A stretch of DNA of 64,000 bases, taken from Azoarcus sp. PA01 (GTDB lineage Bacteria > Pseudomonadota > Gammaproteobacteria > Burkholderiales > Rhodocyclaceae). Positions 27,271-36,354 of this stretch are shown here, piece by piece; within the stretch, counting starts at the first letter, position 1; each line of letters begins with the position of its first letter. Below the pieces are notes generated by a model. It searched no databases. It saw only the letters and a list, made by a program, of their open reading frames with translations, and was not told the origin of the DNA. The stretch is taken from the NCBI GenBank assembly GCA_001274695.2, contig LARU01000004.1, positions 744,001 to 808,000 of the forward strand, written 5' to 3'. Both the position numbers and the translations under genes were made by a program.

Positions 27271-29124
27271 CTACACGGTGACGACGGACTTGTCCGGCAT
27301 CATCGCGTACAGGGATTCGACGAGGTCGCGGCGCCGCGTCAGCACCGCGCGCTGGTTGATGTAGCCTTTGTCGGTGATCTCGCCGGCTTCGACCGACGGC
27401 GGCTCGGCCATCAGCAGCGCGCGCGTCGGGCACGTCGACGAGCCGCCGCCGGCCTGCATCATCGCCGCCATGCCGAGGCGCACGCGGGCGAGCACCGCCG
27501 GGTTCGACAGCACCTGCTCGACCGGCGCGTCGGCGGGCAGCCCCGGACACAGCGAACGGCATTCGGGAATGTTCGGGAACACCAGCAGACCGATGTCGTC
27601 GCGGTCATGTCCGGTGACGACGATGTCCTGGGCGACCGGCTTGAGCGCATCGATCGCCTTGACGCGCAGCGCTCCGACATGCACCCACGTGCCGGTCAGC
27701 AGCTTGAAGTCCTCGCCGACGCGGCCGTCGAACAGCAGGCCCTGTTCCGGACGCGCCGGATCGACGAACTCGACCGCGTCGCCGATCAGGTAGAAACCTT
27801 CGTCGTCGAAGGACTTTACCGTCAGCTCGGGCTGCTTCCAGTAGCCGGGAAACACGTTCGGCCCCCTGACGCGCACTTCGAGCTTGTCGGCCGACGGCAC
27901 GAGTTTCAGTTCGGTGCCGGGCACCGGCACGCCGATGACGCCCGAGCGCACCGCCTGGAAATGGCAGTCGGTCGCGAGCGGCGACGTCTCGGTCGAGCCC
28001 CACGACGACACCATCGTGACGCGCCGCCCGGTCGCTTCCTCGGACAGGTTCTCGAGCTCGGACCACAGGTGCTGCGGCAGCGCGGCGCCGGCGTAGAAGA
28101 TCAGCTTCAGGCGCTTGAAGAAGCTGTCGCGCAGCACCTTGTCGCGACGCAGCACCGGCACCAGCATGTCGAACGCGCGCGGCACGCTGAAGTAGATCGT
28201 CGGCGAGACTTCGCGCAGGTTGCGCAGCGTCCTGTCGAGCAGCGCCGGCGTCGGCTTGCCGTCGTCGAGATACATGCTGCCGCCGAAGCGCAGCACCATG
28301 TTGAAGTTGTGATTGCTGCCGAACGTGTGGCTCCACGGCAGCCATTCCATCAGCAGCGGCGGTTCGTCGATCAGGAAAGGCCACACCAGCTCCTTCGCGA
28401 GCTGACTCGCGCACAGCATGCGCTGGGTGTTGACGACCGCTTTCGGCGTGCCGACCGAGCCCGACGTGAACAGGAACTTCGCGATCGTGTCCGGCGTGAT
28501 CCGGGCAAACGCCTCCATCACCGCCGCCTCGTCGCTGCGCGCCTCGAGATCGGCGAACGGCACGCATCCTGCAGTCGATTCGCTGCCACCGCCGGCGACG
28601 ACGACGCCGTCGTGGAGCGGCCCGATTGCATCGATCGCTGGCGCGAACTTGCCGACCGGATCGGCATAGATGACGCCCGGGCGCAGCAACTCGATGTTCG
28701 CCTTCAGCTTGGCGAAGTCCTTCGACATCAGCGAGTTGCCCGACGAGATCGCGCACGACGGCACCCCGACGTGCATCGCCGCGAGCATCAGCAGCGCATG
28801 TTCGATCGAGTTGTCGGAGAGGATCGCCACCGGCCGTTCGGCCGACAGGTTCTGGCCGAGCAGCCAGGTCGCGATCGCGACGACGCGGCGGCGCGCTTCG
28901 CCATAGCTGACGCGGTCCCACTCGCCGGCCGCGTTGCGCTCGGCGAGGAACAGTCGCTCCGGAGTGTCGCGCGCCCAGCGTTCGAGCCACTCGCCGACGC
29001 AGCGCGCATAACTGTCGGGCAGCGGAATTCCCGAACGCAGGATGCGGCTGCCGTCCGGGCGCGTCTCGATGTTCACGACCGGCCGGGCGAACATCGCGTC
29101 GATATCGGATATTACGGTGCTCAT
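27271..29124 (-). CDS. Feruloyl/cinnamoyl-type CoA ligase
   Basis: 617 residues, an adenylate-forming enzyme of the long feruloyl-CoA synthetase type: P-loop FLFTSGSVGTPKAVVNTQ, then MEWLPWSHTFGSNHN, and SSWGSTETSPLA. The C-terminal sub-domain has the ADP-forming hinge FDGRVGEDFKLLTGTWV. Known relatives activate ferulate, coumarate or cinnamate-type acids. It heads the catabolic genes of the beta-oxidation operon and would commit an external phenylpropanoid to the pathway. The 17-bp gap to the binding-protein gene upstream indicates one transcript. Confidence 0.87.
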   Translation of the reverse strand: MSTVISDIDAMFARPVVNIETRPDGSRILRSGIPLPDSYARCVGEWLERWARDTPERLFLAERNAAGEWDRVSYGEARRRVVAIATWLLGQNLSAERPVAILSDNSIEHALLMLAAMHVGVPSCAISSGNSLMSKDFAKLKANIELLRPGVIYADPVGKFAPAIDAIGPLHDGVVVAGGGSESTAGCVPFADLEARSDEAAVMEAFARITPDTIAKFLFTSGSVGTPKAVVNTQRMLCASQLAKELVWPFLIDEPPLLMEWLPWSHTFGSNHNFNMVLRFGGSMYLDDGKPTPALLDRTLRNLREVSPTIYFSVPRAFDMLVPVLRRDKVLRDSFFKRLKLIFYAGAALPQHLWSELENLSEEATGRRVTMVSSWGSTETSPLATDCHFQAVRSGVIGVPVPGTELKLVPSADKLEVRVRGPNVFPGYWKQPELTVKSFDDEGFYLIGDAVEFVDPARPEQGLLFDGRVGEDFKLLTGTWVHVGALRVKAIDALKPVAQDIVVTGHDRDDIGLLVFPNIPECRSLCPGLPADAPVEQVLSNPAVLARVRLGMAAMMQAGGGSSTCPTRALLMAEPPSVEAGEITDKGYINQRAVLTRRRDLVESLYAMMPDKSVVTV

Positions 29125-29141
29125 GGCATTTTCCGTTCGGC

Positions 29142-30284
29142 TTACTGCGCGATCATCTTGTACGCACCACTCTCGATCTTCACGAGCACGTGCGAGCGAT
29201 CATCGAGACCGAAGTGGTCGCCGGCGCTCATGTTGAACACGCCATGGCTGCCGACGACCTCCTTGTTCGACTCGATCGCGTCCCGCAGCGCTGCGCGGAA
29301 CTGCGGCGTTCCCGGCTTCGCGGCCTTCAGCGCGACCGGGATCGCCTGTTCGATGAGGCGGAACGCATCGAACGCGTGACCCGCGAACGACGAGAACGAC
29401 CCTGCCCCGTACGCAGCTTCATACTTGCGTACGAGATCGCGTCCGGCAGTCTTCGACGGGTGCGTGTCCGGCACCTGATCGACGACGACGACCGGGCCAA
29501 CCGGCATGATCGCGCCCTCCGCAGCCTTGCCCGCAACCTTCAGGAAAGCCTGGTTCGCGGCCGCGTGAGTCTGGTAGATCTGGCCTTTGTAGCCGCGCTC
29601 GCCGAGCGTCGTCTGCGGCAGCGCGGCCGGGCTTCCGGAGCCCACTACCAGCACCGCGTCGGGCCGCGCCGCGACCAGCTTCAGCACCTGCCCGCTGACC
29701 GACGTGTCGGCGCGCGCGTAGCGCTCGACCGCGACCATTTTGATGCCTGCCGCTTCGGCGCGGCTCTTCACCGCACCGAGCCAGTCTTCGCCGTAGGCGT
29801 CGGAAAAGCCGATGAAGCCGAGCGTCTTGACGCCCGTCGCCTTCATGTGAGCGAGCAGCGCATCGGCCATCACGCTGTTCTGCTGCGGCGTACGGAACAC
29901 CCATTTGTTGCGGTCCTCCGGCAGCGACACCGGGCTGATCGCGACCTGCGGCGTGCCGCTCTCGTTGGCGACTTCGGCCATCGCCGCGGTGGCCGGCGTC
30001 GTCGACGAGCCGACCAGCACATCGACGCTGTTCTCGGTGACCAGCTTGCGCGCATTCTTCGTCGCGATCGACGGGTCGGTCGCATCATCGAGGACGATGT
30101 AGTGGATTTTTTCCCCGCCGATCTGCGTCGGCAGCAGCGCGAAGACGTTTTTCTCGGGAATGCCGAGCGACGCACCTGGGCCCGTCGCCGACAATGAAAC
30201 CCCAACCGTGATATCCGCGAGAGCGGGTTGGACGAACGACAGCGACGCGAACGAGCACAGGACGGCGAGCTTCTTGACTTGCAT
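29142..30284 (-). CDS. Periplasmic substrate-binding protein of a branched-chain-type ABC importer
   Basis: 380 residues with a signal peptide (hydrophobic core at about 6-20, cleavage near ALADI) and a leucine-binding-protein fold (ITVGVSLSATGPGASLGIPEK and the G-x-x-S/T-x-P block VGSSTTPATAAMAEVANES). It is the first gene of the phenylpropanoid-type operon. No permease or ATPase gene accompanies it; the nearest such set is the benzoate importer at 32961-36267. It may deliver arylpropenoic acids to those shared permeases, which is inference. Confidence 0.88.
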   Translation of the reverse strand: MQVKKLAVLCSFASLSFVQPALADITVGVSLSATGPGASLGIPEKNVFALLPTQIGGEKIHYIVLDDATDPSIATKNARKLVTENSVDVLVGSSTTPATAAMAEVANESGTPQVAISPVSLPEDRNKWVFRTPQQNSVMADALLAHMKATGVKTLGFIGFSDAYGEDWLGAVKSRAEAAGIKMVAVERYARADTSVSGQVLKLVAARPDAVLVVGSGSPAALPQTTLGERGYKGQIYQTHAAANQAFLKVAGKAAEGAIMPVGPVVVVDQVPDTHPSKTAGRDLVRKYEAAYGAGSFSSFAGHAFDAFRLIEQAIPVALKAAKPGTPQFRAALRDAIESNKEVVGSHGVFNMSAGDHFGLDDRSHVLVKIESGAYKMIAQ

Positions 30285-30381
30285 GGTCACTCCTCTGGTT
30301 TTGACGCCGGACTTCCCCGGGTCAATCGAACGGCGGCTGGACCGCTCTGGATATCGCGCCGAAAGATGTCGGCGTGTCGCA

Positions 30382-30435
30382 AAGTTAGCAACGTCAAACA
30401 GTCTTGTCAAACACTTGTTCAAGTAGTTTGTCAGC
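30382..30435. promoter_or_regulatory. Promoter/operator region between the operon and its TetR-type regulator
   Basis: For the minus strand, a perfect -35 TTGACA (30410-30405) and, 17 bp on, a poor -10 TAACTT (30387-30382) would drive the 30284 gene. Overlapping it are two direct GTCAAACA octamers (30393-30400 and 30406-30413, 13 bp apart) and an imperfect palindrome CAAACACTTGTTCAAGTAGTTTG (arms at 30408-30430). Repressor binding here would block the operon and possibly the regulator. Confidence 0.6.
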
Positions 30436-30560
30436 AACTGTCGCAAAGCGGACCGAGCGCAGCACACCGCGAGTGGACGCGGCGCAGGCGCGGCTTATCG
30501 AGGCGCATTTGTGCTCATTGCTCGCTATCATTGCGGCCGCGACGCATTGCAGGATTTTGG

Positions 30561-31457
30561 ATGGCCCCGAAAACAACTTCCGACGACGACACCCCCGCAC
30601 TCGACCCCGAGCAGGCGATCCTGCAGCTGGCGCGGGAGGAGCCCGAACTCGGGCAGGCTGCGGTCGCGGAGCGGTTGCGGCGTTCGGGGATGCGGATTTC
30701 AGCGTCCGGCGTGCGCTACCTGTGGCAGAAGCACGGGCTCGAGACCGCGGCAAAACGCCTGCACGCGCTGATACGTGATTCGGATCGCGGGCTCGCGGCG
30801 CTGAGCGACGGCCAGCGCCGGTTGCTCGAGCGCGCGACGTTGAGCGCGCAGGCGGCGCGCGGACCGTCGGCAGGCAATGCCGGTCCGCACGACGAGCCGC
30901 TGGACCGGCGGCAGGTGATCCTCAACGCGGCTGCCGAACTGTTTTCCGAACAGGGCTACGACCGTGCCTCGATCCGCGACATCGCGAACAAGGCCGGACT
31001 GCTCGCCGGATCGGTGTATCACCACTTCGCGTCGAAGGACGAGCTGTATCTGGCAGTGCACCGCGAAGGTTTCCGCGATGTCATGGAAGCGGTGCAGCGC
31101 GCGGTCGACAGCGCGAGCGACCCGTGGGAGCGCCTAACGCGCGCGTGCCAAGTGCATGTGCATCTGATCGTCGGCGGCTCGCCGGTGCACCGCGTGACCG
31201 GCCACAGCTTGTCGCTGATCGGCCACGACGCGCTGCTCGCGAAAATCCGGCCGGTGCGCGACGACTACGAGGATCTGTACCGCGGACTCATCGACGCCCT
31301 GCCCGTCGCGCCGGGCACCGACCGCTCGCTGCTGCGGCTGACGCTGCTCGGCGCGATGAACTGGGTATACCTGTGGTACCGCGCAGGGCGGCGGTCGCCG
31401 CAGGAAATCGCGGCGACGATGGTGGACATGCTGCGCTGGGGCACCAGCCCGCGATAG
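30561..31457 (+). CDS. TetR-family regulator with extra N-terminal transposase-like helix-turn-helix
   Basis: 298 residues with two DNA-binding modules. Residues 115-165 are a standard TetR head (LFSEQGYDRASIRDIANKAG, then SVYHHFASK), and the rest is a TetR ligand-binding helical body. The first ~95 residues are extra: GQAAVAERLRRSG, SASGVRYLWQKHGLETAAKRLHAL and a helical stretch to about 92. That resembles the DNA-binding head of IS481/IS3-type transposases (pattern V-S-x-x-G-V-R-x-x-W-x-x-H-x-L-E-T). It lies divergent to the phenylpropanoid operon, the usual place for its local repressor; the ligand would be an acyl-CoA or the acid. The start is the ATG at 30561 (AGGA upstream). Confidence 0.85.
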   Translation: MAPKTTSDDDTPALDPEQAILQLAREEPELGQAAVAERLRRSGMRISASGVRYLWQKHGLETAAKRLHALIRDSDRGLAALSDGQRRLLERATLSAQAARGPSAGNAGPHDEPLDRRQVILNAAAELFSEQGYDRASIRDIANKAGLLAGSVYHHFASKDELYLAVHREGFRDVMEAVQRAVDSASDPWERLTRACQVHVHLIVGGSPVHRVTGHSLSLIGHDALLAKIRPVRDDYEDLYRGLIDALPVAPGTDRSLLRLTLLGAMNWVYLWYRAGRRSPQEIAATMVDMLRWGTSPR

Positions 31458-31500
31458 CGGGGGCGCCCCGCGCGCTGCGCGAACGCGGCGCGCGGCCGGC

Positions 31501-32859
31501 TCAGTCGGCGATCGCGCCCGATTCCGCGGCGAACGGCAGGGGCAGCTCTTCGGTCGGCGCGTGGGCCGCGCTGCGCGCGACCAGCGACACCGCGAACGCA
31601 GCGATCGCGCCGGGGATCGCGAAGAACATGAAGTTGTATTCCAGCGGCATCGCCATGCCGAGCAGCGTGCCGCCGAGGATCGGTCCGACGATCGCGCCGC
31701 TGCGCCCGACGCCGGAAGCCCAGCCGATGCCGGTCGAGCGGATCGCCATCGGGTAGAACTGCGCGACGTATGCATAGAGCAGGATCTGCGATCCGATCGT
31801 CGTCGCGCCGGCCGCGGCAACCAGCAGGTAGAGCACCGCCGTCGGGCTCTTGAAGCCGAGCAGGCTGATCGAGACCGCCGCGATGACGAAGAACACCATC
31901 AGCACGGTCTTCAGGTGCAGCCGGTCGGCGATGAAACCGCCCCCGACGGCGCCGAAAATCGCCCCGAAATTGAGCACCAGCAGGAACGACAGGCTCGACC
32001 CGAGTCCGTATCCCGCCTGCGTCATCAGCTTCGGCAGCCAGGACGCGAGCGCGTACACCATCAGCAGGCACATGAAGAACGCCAGCCAGAACATCAGCGT
32101 GCTCAGCGCGCGCCCGTTCTTGAACAGCGCCACCAGCGACACATGGGACGTCTTGCCGGTCGGCATTTCGTAGCGGTCCCCGCTTCGCGCCGCGAAACTC
32201 GGCTCGACCCTTCCGAGCAGCACCCCCGCTTCGGCGTCGCGCTTCGCATGCAGCAGGAAGCCGATCGACTCCGGCAGCGCGTAGAGGATCAGCGGAAGCA
32301 GCAGCAGCGGAATGCCGGCGACGAAGAACACCGACGGCCAGCCGAAATTCGGGATGAGGTACATGCCGAGGCCAGCCGACAGCATCCCGCCGACCGAATA
32401 GCCGCTGAACATGATCGCGACCAGCGTCGTGCGCAGTTTTTTCGGCGAGTACTCGGTCATCAGTGCGACGACGTTCGGCATCACCCCGCCGATACCCAGC
32501 CCGGCGAGGAAGCGGCAGATCGCGAACTCGGTCGGCGTCGTCGCGAAGCCGTTTATGAACGTGAAGAAACTGAACAGCACGACGCAGATCGCGATCACCC
32601 GCTTGCGCCCGAAGCGGTCGGACAACGGACCGAAAATCAGCGCCCCGAACATCATCCCGAACAGCGCGTAGCTGCCGAGCGTGCCCGCCTGCAGCGGCGT
32701 CAGGTCCCACTCTTTCATCAGCACCGGCAGCACGACGCCGTAGATCACCAGGTCGTAGCCGTCAAAAATGATGATCAGCGCACACCAGAACAGCACCTGC
32801 CAGTGAAAGCGGTTGAATTTCGCCTTGTCGATCAACTCGTGAACATCGATTTTTCGCAT
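31501..32859 (-). CDS. Aromatic acid:H+ symporter (MFS, AAHS family)
   Basis: 452 residues with 12 membrane segments. The AAHS hallmark FDGYDLVIYGVVLPVLMKEW lies in TM1, with an acidic D-x-x-D-like motif, and GPLSDRFGRKRV between TM2 and TM3. Benzoate and 4-hydroxybenzoate carriers BenK and PcaK belong here, so proton-coupled uptake of benzoate or a hydroxybenzoate is likely. I took the ATG at 32859 (AGGAG upstream). It is downstream of the ABC importer genes on the same strand, and converges with the TetR-type gene (43 bp between stops), which suggests a second uptake route for the benzoyl-CoA pathway. Confidence 0.9.
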   Translation of the reverse strand: MRKIDVHELIDKAKFNRFHWQVLFWCALIIIFDGYDLVIYGVVLPVLMKEWDLTPLQAGTLGSYALFGMMFGALIFGPLSDRFGRKRVIAICVVLFSFFTFINGFATTPTEFAICRFLAGLGIGGVMPNVVALMTEYSPKKLRTTLVAIMFSGYSVGGMLSAGLGMYLIPNFGWPSVFFVAGIPLLLLPLILYALPESIGFLLHAKRDAEAGVLLGRVEPSFAARSGDRYEMPTGKTSHVSLVALFKNGRALSTLMFWLAFFMCLLMVYALASWLPKLMTQAGYGLGSSLSFLLVLNFGAIFGAVGGGFIADRLHLKTVLMVFFVIAAVSISLLGFKSPTAVLYLLVAAAGATTIGSQILLYAYVAQFYPMAIRSTGIGWASGVGRSGAIVGPILGGTLLGMAMPLEYNFMFFAIPGAIAAFAVSLVARSAAHAPTEELPLPFAAESGAIAD

Positions 32860-32960
32860 TGCCTGTCTCCTAGGGGTGAAATCCTGTGCCACGCCGCTTC
32901 ATGAAGTGTCGGCGGGATCAATATCGAATTCGCCGCACGGCGCGCGCCGTGCGGTCTGCG

Positions 32961-33677
32961 TCAGCCTGCGCCGAGATGCTTCTGCAGGAGTTCCGGCTGC
33001 GCTCGCAGCTCCGCGCTCGAGCCTTCGAACGCGACCTTGCCTTTGACGAGGATCACGTTGCGATCCGAGATCGAGGTCACGGCCGCGTGGTTCTTGTCGA
33101 TGACGATCGTCGCGATGCCGGTCGCGCGGATCTGGCGAACGATAAACCAGATCTCTTTGGCGATCAGCGGCGCCAGGCCTTCGGTCGCCTCGTCGAGGAT
33201 CAGCACGTCCGGGTTCGTCATCAGCGCGCGACCGATCGTCAGCATCTGCTGCTCGCCTCCCGAGAGCTGCCCGCCGCCGTTCGTCAGCCGTTCGCCGAGC
33301 CGCGGAAAAGTCTCCAGCACCCGCTCGTACGTCCAGTCCCGGCGTCCGTCGATGCCCGGCTTGGCGGCCATCAGCAGGTTTTCCCGCACCGAAAGGTTCG
33401 GGAAAATGCCGCGCCCTTCCGGCACGTAGGCGATGCCCTTGCGCGCGATCAGATACGGCGCCGCACCGGTCATCGTCTTGCCGCGCACCGCGACGCGCCC
33501 GTGGCGCGGACGAACGTGGCCGAGCATGCTGCGGATCAGCGTCGTCTTGCCCATGCCGTTGCGGCCCATCAGCCCGATCGTCTCGCCGCGGCGCACGACG
33601 AAATCGATGCCGTGCAGGATGTGGCTGCTGCCGTAGAAGGAATGAAGGCCTTCGGCTTCCAGCAAGGTTTCACTCAT
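32961..33677 (-). CDS. ABC importer ATPase, LivF-type
   Basis: 238 residues. Walker A GRNGMGKTT, signature LSGGEQQ, Walker B LILDEATEGLAP, and LivF-typical YVPEGRGIFPNLSVRENL. One of two ATPases powering the importer encoded just upstream. It overlaps the LivG-type gene by 8 bp (33670-33677). It is the last gene of the importer operon before a 100-bp gap to the MFS gene. Confidence 0.93.
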   Translation of the reverse strand: MSETLLEAEGLHSFYGSSHILHGIDFVVRRGETIGLMGRNGMGKTTLIRSMLGHVRPRHGRVAVRGKTMTGAAPYLIARKGIAYVPEGRGIFPNLSVRENLLMAAKPGIDGRRDWTYERVLETFPRLGERLTNGGGQLSGGEQQMLTIGRALMTNPDVLILDEATEGLAPLIAKEIWFIVRQIRATGIATIVIDKNHAAVTSISDRNVILVKGKVAFEGSSAELRAQPELLQKHLGAG

Positions 33678-34431
33678 CGTCGGGTTCTCCTCCGCCCAGA
33701 TAGGCTTCCTGCACCGCGAGGCTCGAGCGGATCTGGTCCGGCGGTCCGCTCTCGAGCACCTGCCCCGTCACCATCACGGTAATGACGTCCGCGACCGCGA
33801 ACACCGCGTCCATGTCGTGCTCGACGAGCAGGATCGCGTGATCGGCCGAGAGCTTCTGCAGCAGCGCGACCATCAGCTGCGACTCCTCCGAGCCCATCCC
33901 GGCAAGCGGCTCGTCGAGCAGCAGCACCGACGGCGCAGTCGCGAGCACCATCGCGATCTCGAGCTGGCGCTGCTCGCCGTGGCTCAGCGTCGCGGCGACG
34001 ACGTCGCGTCGCGCGGCGAGTCCGGCCTGTTCGAGCGCCCGGTCGGCCGCGGTGCGCAGGTCGTCGTAGTTCTGAGCGCGCGAGAACACGCGCAATGCCC
34101 GCGGCGCGCGCGACTGCGCCGCGAGCCGGCAGTTTTCGAACGCCGTGAACGCCGGGAAGATGTTCGTGCGCTGATAGCTGCGGCCGATCCCGGCGCGCGA
34201 GCGCCGGTCCGGGCTCCAGCCCGAAATATCCTGCCCGCGGTAGAGAATCTGTCCGCCCGACGGCGGCAGGTCACCGGACAGCAGGTTGATCAGCGTCGAT
34301 TTCCCCGCCCCGTTCGGCCCCAGCACCGCGTGCAGCTCACCGCGATGCATGTCGAGCGACACGTCCTTGTTCGCGGCGAGCCCGCCGAACTGGCGGGACA
34401 GCCCGCGCGCAGCCAGTACCAGTTCACCCAT
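33670..34431 (-). CDS. ABC importer ATPase, LivG-type
   Basis: 253 residues. Walker A GPNGAGKST, Walker B LLLDEPLAGM and the H-loop region VEHDMDAVF, with the extended LivG-type region GIGRSYQRTNIFPAFTAFEN. The canonical LSGGQ is SHGEQRQ here, normal for LivG members. I chose the ATG at 34431, which has GGAGG 8 bases upstream; a GTG nine bases further 5' is less well placed. It overlaps both neighbours, a tight operon. Confidence 0.92.
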   Translation of the reverse strand: MGELVLAARGLSRQFGGLAANKDVSLDMHRGELHAVLGPNGAGKSTLINLLSGDLPPSGGQILYRGQDISGWSPDRRSRAGIGRSYQRTNIFPAFTAFENCRLAAQSRAPRALRVFSRAQNYDDLRTAADRALEQAGLAARRDVVAATLSHGEQRQLEIAMVLATAPSVLLLDEPLAGMGSEESQLMVALLQKLSADHAILLVEHDMDAVFAVADVITVMVTGQVLESGPPDQIRSSLAVQEAYLGGGEPDDE

Positions 34432-35404
34432 TCGAGCCACCTCCGACGAGCATGCGGCGCACGCGCTGCGTCAGGCTCGACAGGCCGCCCGGCAGCAGCA
34501 TCACCACCAGAACGATCACCGTGCCCATCAGGAACTGCCAGTGCTTGGTCAGCGCCGAGAACACTTCCTGCAGCACGACGAACGCGAACGCGCCGATCGC
34601 GGCACCGTTCAGTGTGCCGATGCCGCCGAGGATCACCATCAGCAGCACGTTGCCCGACTGGTGCCATGACAGGATCTCCGGCGTCACGAAGCCGAACTGG
34701 CACGCCGAGAGGAACCCGGCCACGCCGGCCAGCGCGCCCGCGATGACGAAACCGGCAAGCTTGTACAGAAACACCGGGAAGCCCAGCGACAGCATGCGGT
34801 GTTCGTTGCTCTTGATTCCGGCGAGCGCGTGTCCGAGCGGCGAGCGCAGCAGGATGCGCAGGAACACGTACGTCGCGACCAGCAGCAGCAGCACGACGTA
34901 GTAGAAGTGCGCGGCGTTGCCGAGGTCGAGCAGCTGCGTCTCGCCGATCCGCAGTTCCGGCTTGAAGTTGATGAACACGCCGTCCGACCCGCCGCCGAGC
35001 GGAGAGTCGTGAAACACGAAGTAGATCATCTGCGCGAACGCGAGCGTCACCATGATGAAATAGATCCCCTTCGTCCGCAGCACGAACAGGCCGATGACGA
35101 ACGCCGCAACTGCCGCCGCGAGCACCGCCGCGGGCAGCACGAGCCACAGGCTGGCCGGGTCGTACTGCGGCGAGACCAGCACGACCGCATAGGCGGCGAT
35201 GCCGAAGAACGCGGCGTGGCCGAAGCTGACGAGGCCGGTGAAACCGACCAGCAGGTCGAGGCTCATGGCGAAGATCGCCATGATCATGATCTTCGTCAGC
35301 AGTTCGCTGTAGTAGTCCGAGCCGAACAGCGGGAAGATCGACAGCACCAGCAGTGTCGCCAACAGCGCGCCACGCGAAGTCTTGATCGCTGAAGACATGG
35401 TCAT
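34424..35404 (-). CDS. ABC importer permease, LivM-type
   Basis: 326 residues with about eight to ten membrane segments and the LivM pattern (GLVSFGHAAFFGIAAY, later GGIGTLNGAAIGAF). It forms the channel with the LivH-type partner. The start ATG at 35404 overlaps the LivH-type stop codon as ATGA. The substrate is judged from operon position, downstream of benzoate-CoA ligase: an aromatic acid, most likely benzoate. Confidence 0.92.
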   Translation of the reverse strand: MTMSSAIKTSRGALLATLLVLSIFPLFGSDYYSELLTKIMIMAIFAMSLDLLVGFTGLVSFGHAAFFGIAAYAVVLVSPQYDPASLWLVLPAAVLAAAVAAFVIGLFVLRTKGIYFIMVTLAFAQMIYFVFHDSPLGGGSDGVFINFKPELRIGETQLLDLGNAAHFYYVVLLLLVATYVFLRILLRSPLGHALAGIKSNEHRMLSLGFPVFLYKLAGFVIAGALAGVAGFLSACQFGFVTPEILSWHQSGNVLLMVILGGIGTLNGAAIGAFAFVVLQEVFSALTKHWQFLMGTVIVLVVMLLPGGLSSLTQRVRRMLVGGGSNG

Positions 35405-36267
35405 ATTCTCCGGAAGATGCCTTCGGGGCGCCACAACAGCACCACGGCCATCAGCAAATAGACGGTCAGTCCGGCGAAGTCGGGAATGATGACTTTGCCG
35501 AAGGTGTCAGCGAGGCCGATCAGCAGGGCCGCGACGAGCGCCCCCCACACCGAACCGACGCCGCCGATCACGACGACGACGAAGCAGATGATCAGCACCT
35601 GGTTGCCCATGCCCGGATAGACCGACGACACCGGCGCCGCGAGCATGCCGGCGAACGCAGCGAGCGTGACGCCGAGCGCGAACACGAGGCGGTAGATCAG
35701 ATCGATGTTGATGCCGAGCGACTGGACCATTTCGCGATTGCTGCTGCCCGCGCGAATCATCATGCCGAGCCGCGTGTGGCGGATCAGCCAGTACATCAGC
35801 ACCGCGAGCACGATGCACACTGCGGACATGAACAGCCGGTATACCGGGTAGCTGAGCGTCTCGCTGAGCTGGACCGACGCCGACAGCATCTCGGGAATCC
35901 GCACGCCATGGACGTCGTCGCCGACGATCATGCTGCGTATCTCCTCGAACATCAGGATCAGGCCGTAGGTCAGCAGCACCTGGTCGAGGTGGTCGCGCTT
36001 GTAGAGCCGGCTGAACAGGCCCCATTCGAGGAGGAAGCCGATCAGCGCGCTGAGGACGATGCCGAGGAGGATCGCGACGAAGAGATTGCCCGTCGCCGAG
36101 GTCAATGCGAACGCCATGTAGGCGCCCATCATGTAGAAGCTGCCGTGGGCGAGGTTGATGATGCCCATGATGCCGAAAATCAGGGTCAGTCCGCTGGCGA
36201 CGAGGAACAGCAGCAACCCGTACTGCAACGCATTCAGTAGCTGAATCAGGAAGGTCGTCAAGTCCAT
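35401..36267 (-). CDS. ABC importer permease, LivH-type
   Basis: 288 residues, highly hydrophobic, with the LivH block IMGIINLAHGSFYMMGAY near residue 35 and GGVGSVWGALVAALLIG towards the C-terminus. It pairs with the LivM-type permease. It follows the binding-protein gene after 87 bp, ordinary for this importer type. Confidence 0.92.
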   Translation of the reverse strand: MDLTTFLIQLLNALQYGLLLFLVASGLTLIFGIMGIINLAHGSFYMMGAYMAFALTSATGNLFVAILLGIVLSALIGFLLEWGLFSRLYKRDHLDQVLLTYGLILMFEEIRSMIVGDDVHGVRIPEMLSASVQLSETLSYPVYRLFMSAVCIVLAVLMYWLIRHTRLGMMIRAGSSNREMVQSLGINIDLIYRLVFALGVTLAAFAGMLAAPVSSVYPGMGNQVLIICFVVVVIGGVGSVWGALVAALLIGLADTFGKVIIPDFAGLTVYLLMAVVLLWRPEGIFRRI

Positions 36268-36354
36268 GAAGGCTCCAGTCCGGGTCGCCGCGAAAGCGCC
36301 CGGATGACGGCAAAGCGAGGGGCGGGAGCCGCAGCCGCGGCTCCGCGTGGAGGA

